Assembly (NCBI GenBank): GCA_002428685.1
Contig: DIXL01000109.1
Span: 1-15,412 of the forward strand
Direction: 5' to 3'
Origin: Cloacimonetes bacterium UBA6081
Lineage (GTDB): Bacteria > Cloacimonadota > Cloacimonadia > Cloacimonadales > Cloacimonadaceae
DNA length: 15,412 nucleotides
Shown: piece after piece, positions 13,988 to 15,412 of the stretch
How positions within the stretch are numbered: the stretch's first letter is position 1
Layout: each line of letters starts with the position of its first letter
The notes under the pieces: generated by a model
What the model saw: only the letters and a program-made list of their open reading frames with translations
Databases searched by the model: none
Told to the model about the DNA's origin: nothing
Position numbers and translations under genes: made by a program

Positions 13988-15411
13988 AACAAGTTGACAT
14001 ACAGCATCTTCTTCCCTTGGTGGAGAAGCCCTCCCGCTATATTGACCACGAAATAAATGCTTGCCGTAAAGATTTTGCAGGCAACAAAATACGCATGGCT
14101 TTTGCCTTTCCGGATGCTTATGAAATTGGGATTTCTCATTTGGGTTTAAAAATCCTCTATAGCATCGTAAATTCCCTTCCGGACCTAATGGCAGACAGGG
14201 TCTATTTACCCTGGACTGATTTGGCCGATATGATGCGTGCAGAAAAGCTGAAGCTGTTTGGTTGGGAAAGCAGGATGCCGGTTGACCAGTTTGATTTGTT
14301 GGGGATTACCCTGCAAAGCGAGCTGACGTTTAGCAATGTGTTGGAGACAATAGATTTATCTGGGCTGGCTATCCGCAGTGAACTGAGAGCTGAAACCGAT
14401 CCCATCGTTATGGCTGGTGGCCCATGCGCCACGAATCCTTTGCCTCTTGCCCCTTTTGTCGATGTTTTTTATCTGGGCGAAGCAGAAGAAGGGATAATTG
14501 AAATTGCTGAAATCCTGAAAGAACATAGCAGCAAGCAAGAACGGCTGAGGAAATTTGCAGACATGGATTCATGCTATGTTCCTGCGATGCACCAAGATGG
14601 CAGGATTGTGCACAGTAGTAAATTTAACGGTTTTCACAATTCGCAGTTACAGCATAAACCTCAATTACTATCATGGCAACTGGCAACTCATAACAGGTAT
14701 GTGGCCGAGATTATGCGTGGCTGTTCTCGGGGATGCCGGTTTTGCCATGCAGGATATTTTTACCGTCCTGTAAGAGAACGAGCTCCGGAAGCCATTTTGC
14801 AGGATTTGCTGACTGAGGTTAAAGCCTCGGGATGGGATGAAGCTGGTTTGGTATCCCTTTCCAGTAGCGATTATAGCTGCATTCAAGAACTACTGCTTAG
14901 TTTGCTTTTTGCAGTTGACACCCAAAAAACACATATCTCGCTACCTTCCTTGCGGGCGGACAGCCTTTCCGATCCTTTGGTAAAGGCTATGCAATCGCTT
15001 GGACGTGAGGGACTTACAATTGCTCCTGAGGCTGGCAGTGAACGCCTGAGAAAAGTGATAAACAAAAACTTGAGCGAAACTGAGATCATGGCAGGAATTG
15101 AAACTGCCTTAAGGCTTGGCTGGCAGAAGATTAAGCTATATTTTATGCTTGGCTTGCCCACTGAAACAGAAGAAGATATTGATGCCATAATTGAGCTTAT
15201 AGACAAAATAAACGCAATAGGGAAGAGGCGTTTGCAGATTAACGTAACTTTATCTCCTTTTGTGCCAAAGCCTTTTACTCCTTTTCAATGGTGTAAGATG
15301 TTGGAAGGGGAAATTTTGCTAAACCGTGCCTGGAGAGTTAAAAACTCCTGCGGTAAAGCCCGCAACATAAAGATTAAGTATCATACTACCTGCCTTCCCG
15401 CAATAGTGTAA
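13984..15411 (+). CDS. B12-binding-type radical SAM protein, uncharacterised family, apparently truncated
   Basis: This 475-codon frame starts in an ATGA overlap with nrdG. Residues about 10-175 resemble the B12-binding-like N-terminal domain of the radical SAM group seen in TIGR03960-type proteins: AFAFPDAYEIGISHLGLKIL, 'FGWESRMPVDQFDLLGITLQ', 'AGGPCATNPLPLAPFVDVFYLGEAEE'. The radical SAM core has Cys247, Cys251 and Cys254 in MRGCSRGCRFCHAGYFYRPV, then 'LPSLRADSL', EGLTIAPEAGSERLRKVINK, 'YFMLGLPTETEEDIDAI' and LSPFVPKPFTPFQW. Function is unknown; relatives often carry or neighbour a DUF2344 domain. The frame stops at TAA 15409-15411 just after KIKYHTTCLPAIV. Relatives normally continue past the equivalent K(W/Y)HD..S..EGV stretch, so this looks like a frameshift or nonsense mutation, or an assembly error. 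The continuation is outside the window. Confidence 0.85.
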   Translation: MKQVDIQHLLPLVEKPSRYIDHEINACRKDFAGNKIRMAFAFPDAYEIGISHLGLKILYSIVNSLPDLMADRVYLPWTDLADMMRAEKLKLFGWESRMPVDQFDLLGITLQSELTFSNVLETIDLSGLAIRSELRAETDPIVMAGGPCATNPLPLAPFVDVFYLGEAEEGIIEIAEILKEHSSKQERLRKFADMDSCYVPAMHQDGRIVHSSKFNGFHNSQLQHKPQLLSWQLATHNRYVAEIMRGCSRGCRFCHAGYFYRPVRERAPEAILQDLLTEVKASGWDEAGLVSLSSSDYSCIQELLLSLLFAVDTQKTHISLPSLRADSLSDPLVKAMQSLGREGLTIAPEAGSERLRKVINKNLSETEIMAGIETALRLGWQKIKLYFMLGLPTETEEDIDAIIELIDKINAIGKRRLQINVTLSPFVPKPFTPFQWCKMLEGEILLNRAWRVKNSCGKARNIKIKYHTTCLPAIV

Positions 15412-15412
15412 C

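Overview
The window comes from an anaerobic, Gram-negative-type bacterium. Outer-membrane proteins (an Omp85-type barrel, a TolC-type channel), lipoprotein and Sec signal peptides, an oxygen-sensitive class III ribonucleotide reductase and two radical SAM enzymes all point that way. The decayed gene near the left end looks like a secreted gingipain-type (C25) protease with an 'ESFETGD..AFPW' domain. That style is common in Cloacimonadota and other Fibrobacteres-Chlorobi-Bacteroidetes-like lineages, so Cloacimonadota is my best but unproven guess. No rRNA, tRNA or CRISPR array was seen.

Layout. (1) 1-239 is the 3' end of a group II intron: the last 48 codons of its reverse transcriptase/maturase, then catalytic domain V and branch-point domain VI. 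(2) 285-1222 is a multiply frameshifted, internally deleted remnant of a secreted protease/adhesin gene. (3) 1277-3076 is an intact Omp85/D15-like outer-membrane protein with one visible POTRA domain. (4) 3198-3911 is a Sel1-repeat gene whose signal peptide is cut by an in-frame TAA. (5) On the minus strand, 10363-4002 is a compact unit: TetR regulator, TolC-like channel, lipoprotein membrane-fusion protein and RND pump, followed after 25 bases by a NifU-C-terminal-domain Fe-S protein. A perfect 15-bp palindrome lies upstream of tetR. (6) 10364-11147 is a 784-base divergent intergenic region rich in inverted repeats, including a perfect 16-bp one. (7) On the plus strand, 11154-15411 holds nrdD, nrdG and a B12-binding-type radical SAM gene, joined by two ATGA overlaps. 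The last reading frame stops one base before the window end, earlier than expected for its family.

How the genes work together. The tetR-to-pump set should make a complete tripartite efflux system across both membranes, repressed by its own TetR. The pump lacks the usual TM4 Asp-Asp proton-relay pair (Thr-Asn instead), which is the most surprising single protein feature here. The right-hand operon makes dNTPs without oxygen: NrdG uses its 4Fe-4S cluster and S-adenosylmethionine to put the glycyl radical on NrdD. A third, uncharacterised radical SAM protein appears translationally coupled to it.

The left 4 kb shows decay (intron, pseudogene, interrupted Sel1 gene), whereas the efflux and nrd genes have long intact frames. 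No clearly new multi-gene defence or mobile system was recognised. The best leads are the altered pump, the structured region before nrdD, and the radical SAM gene tied to nrdDG.
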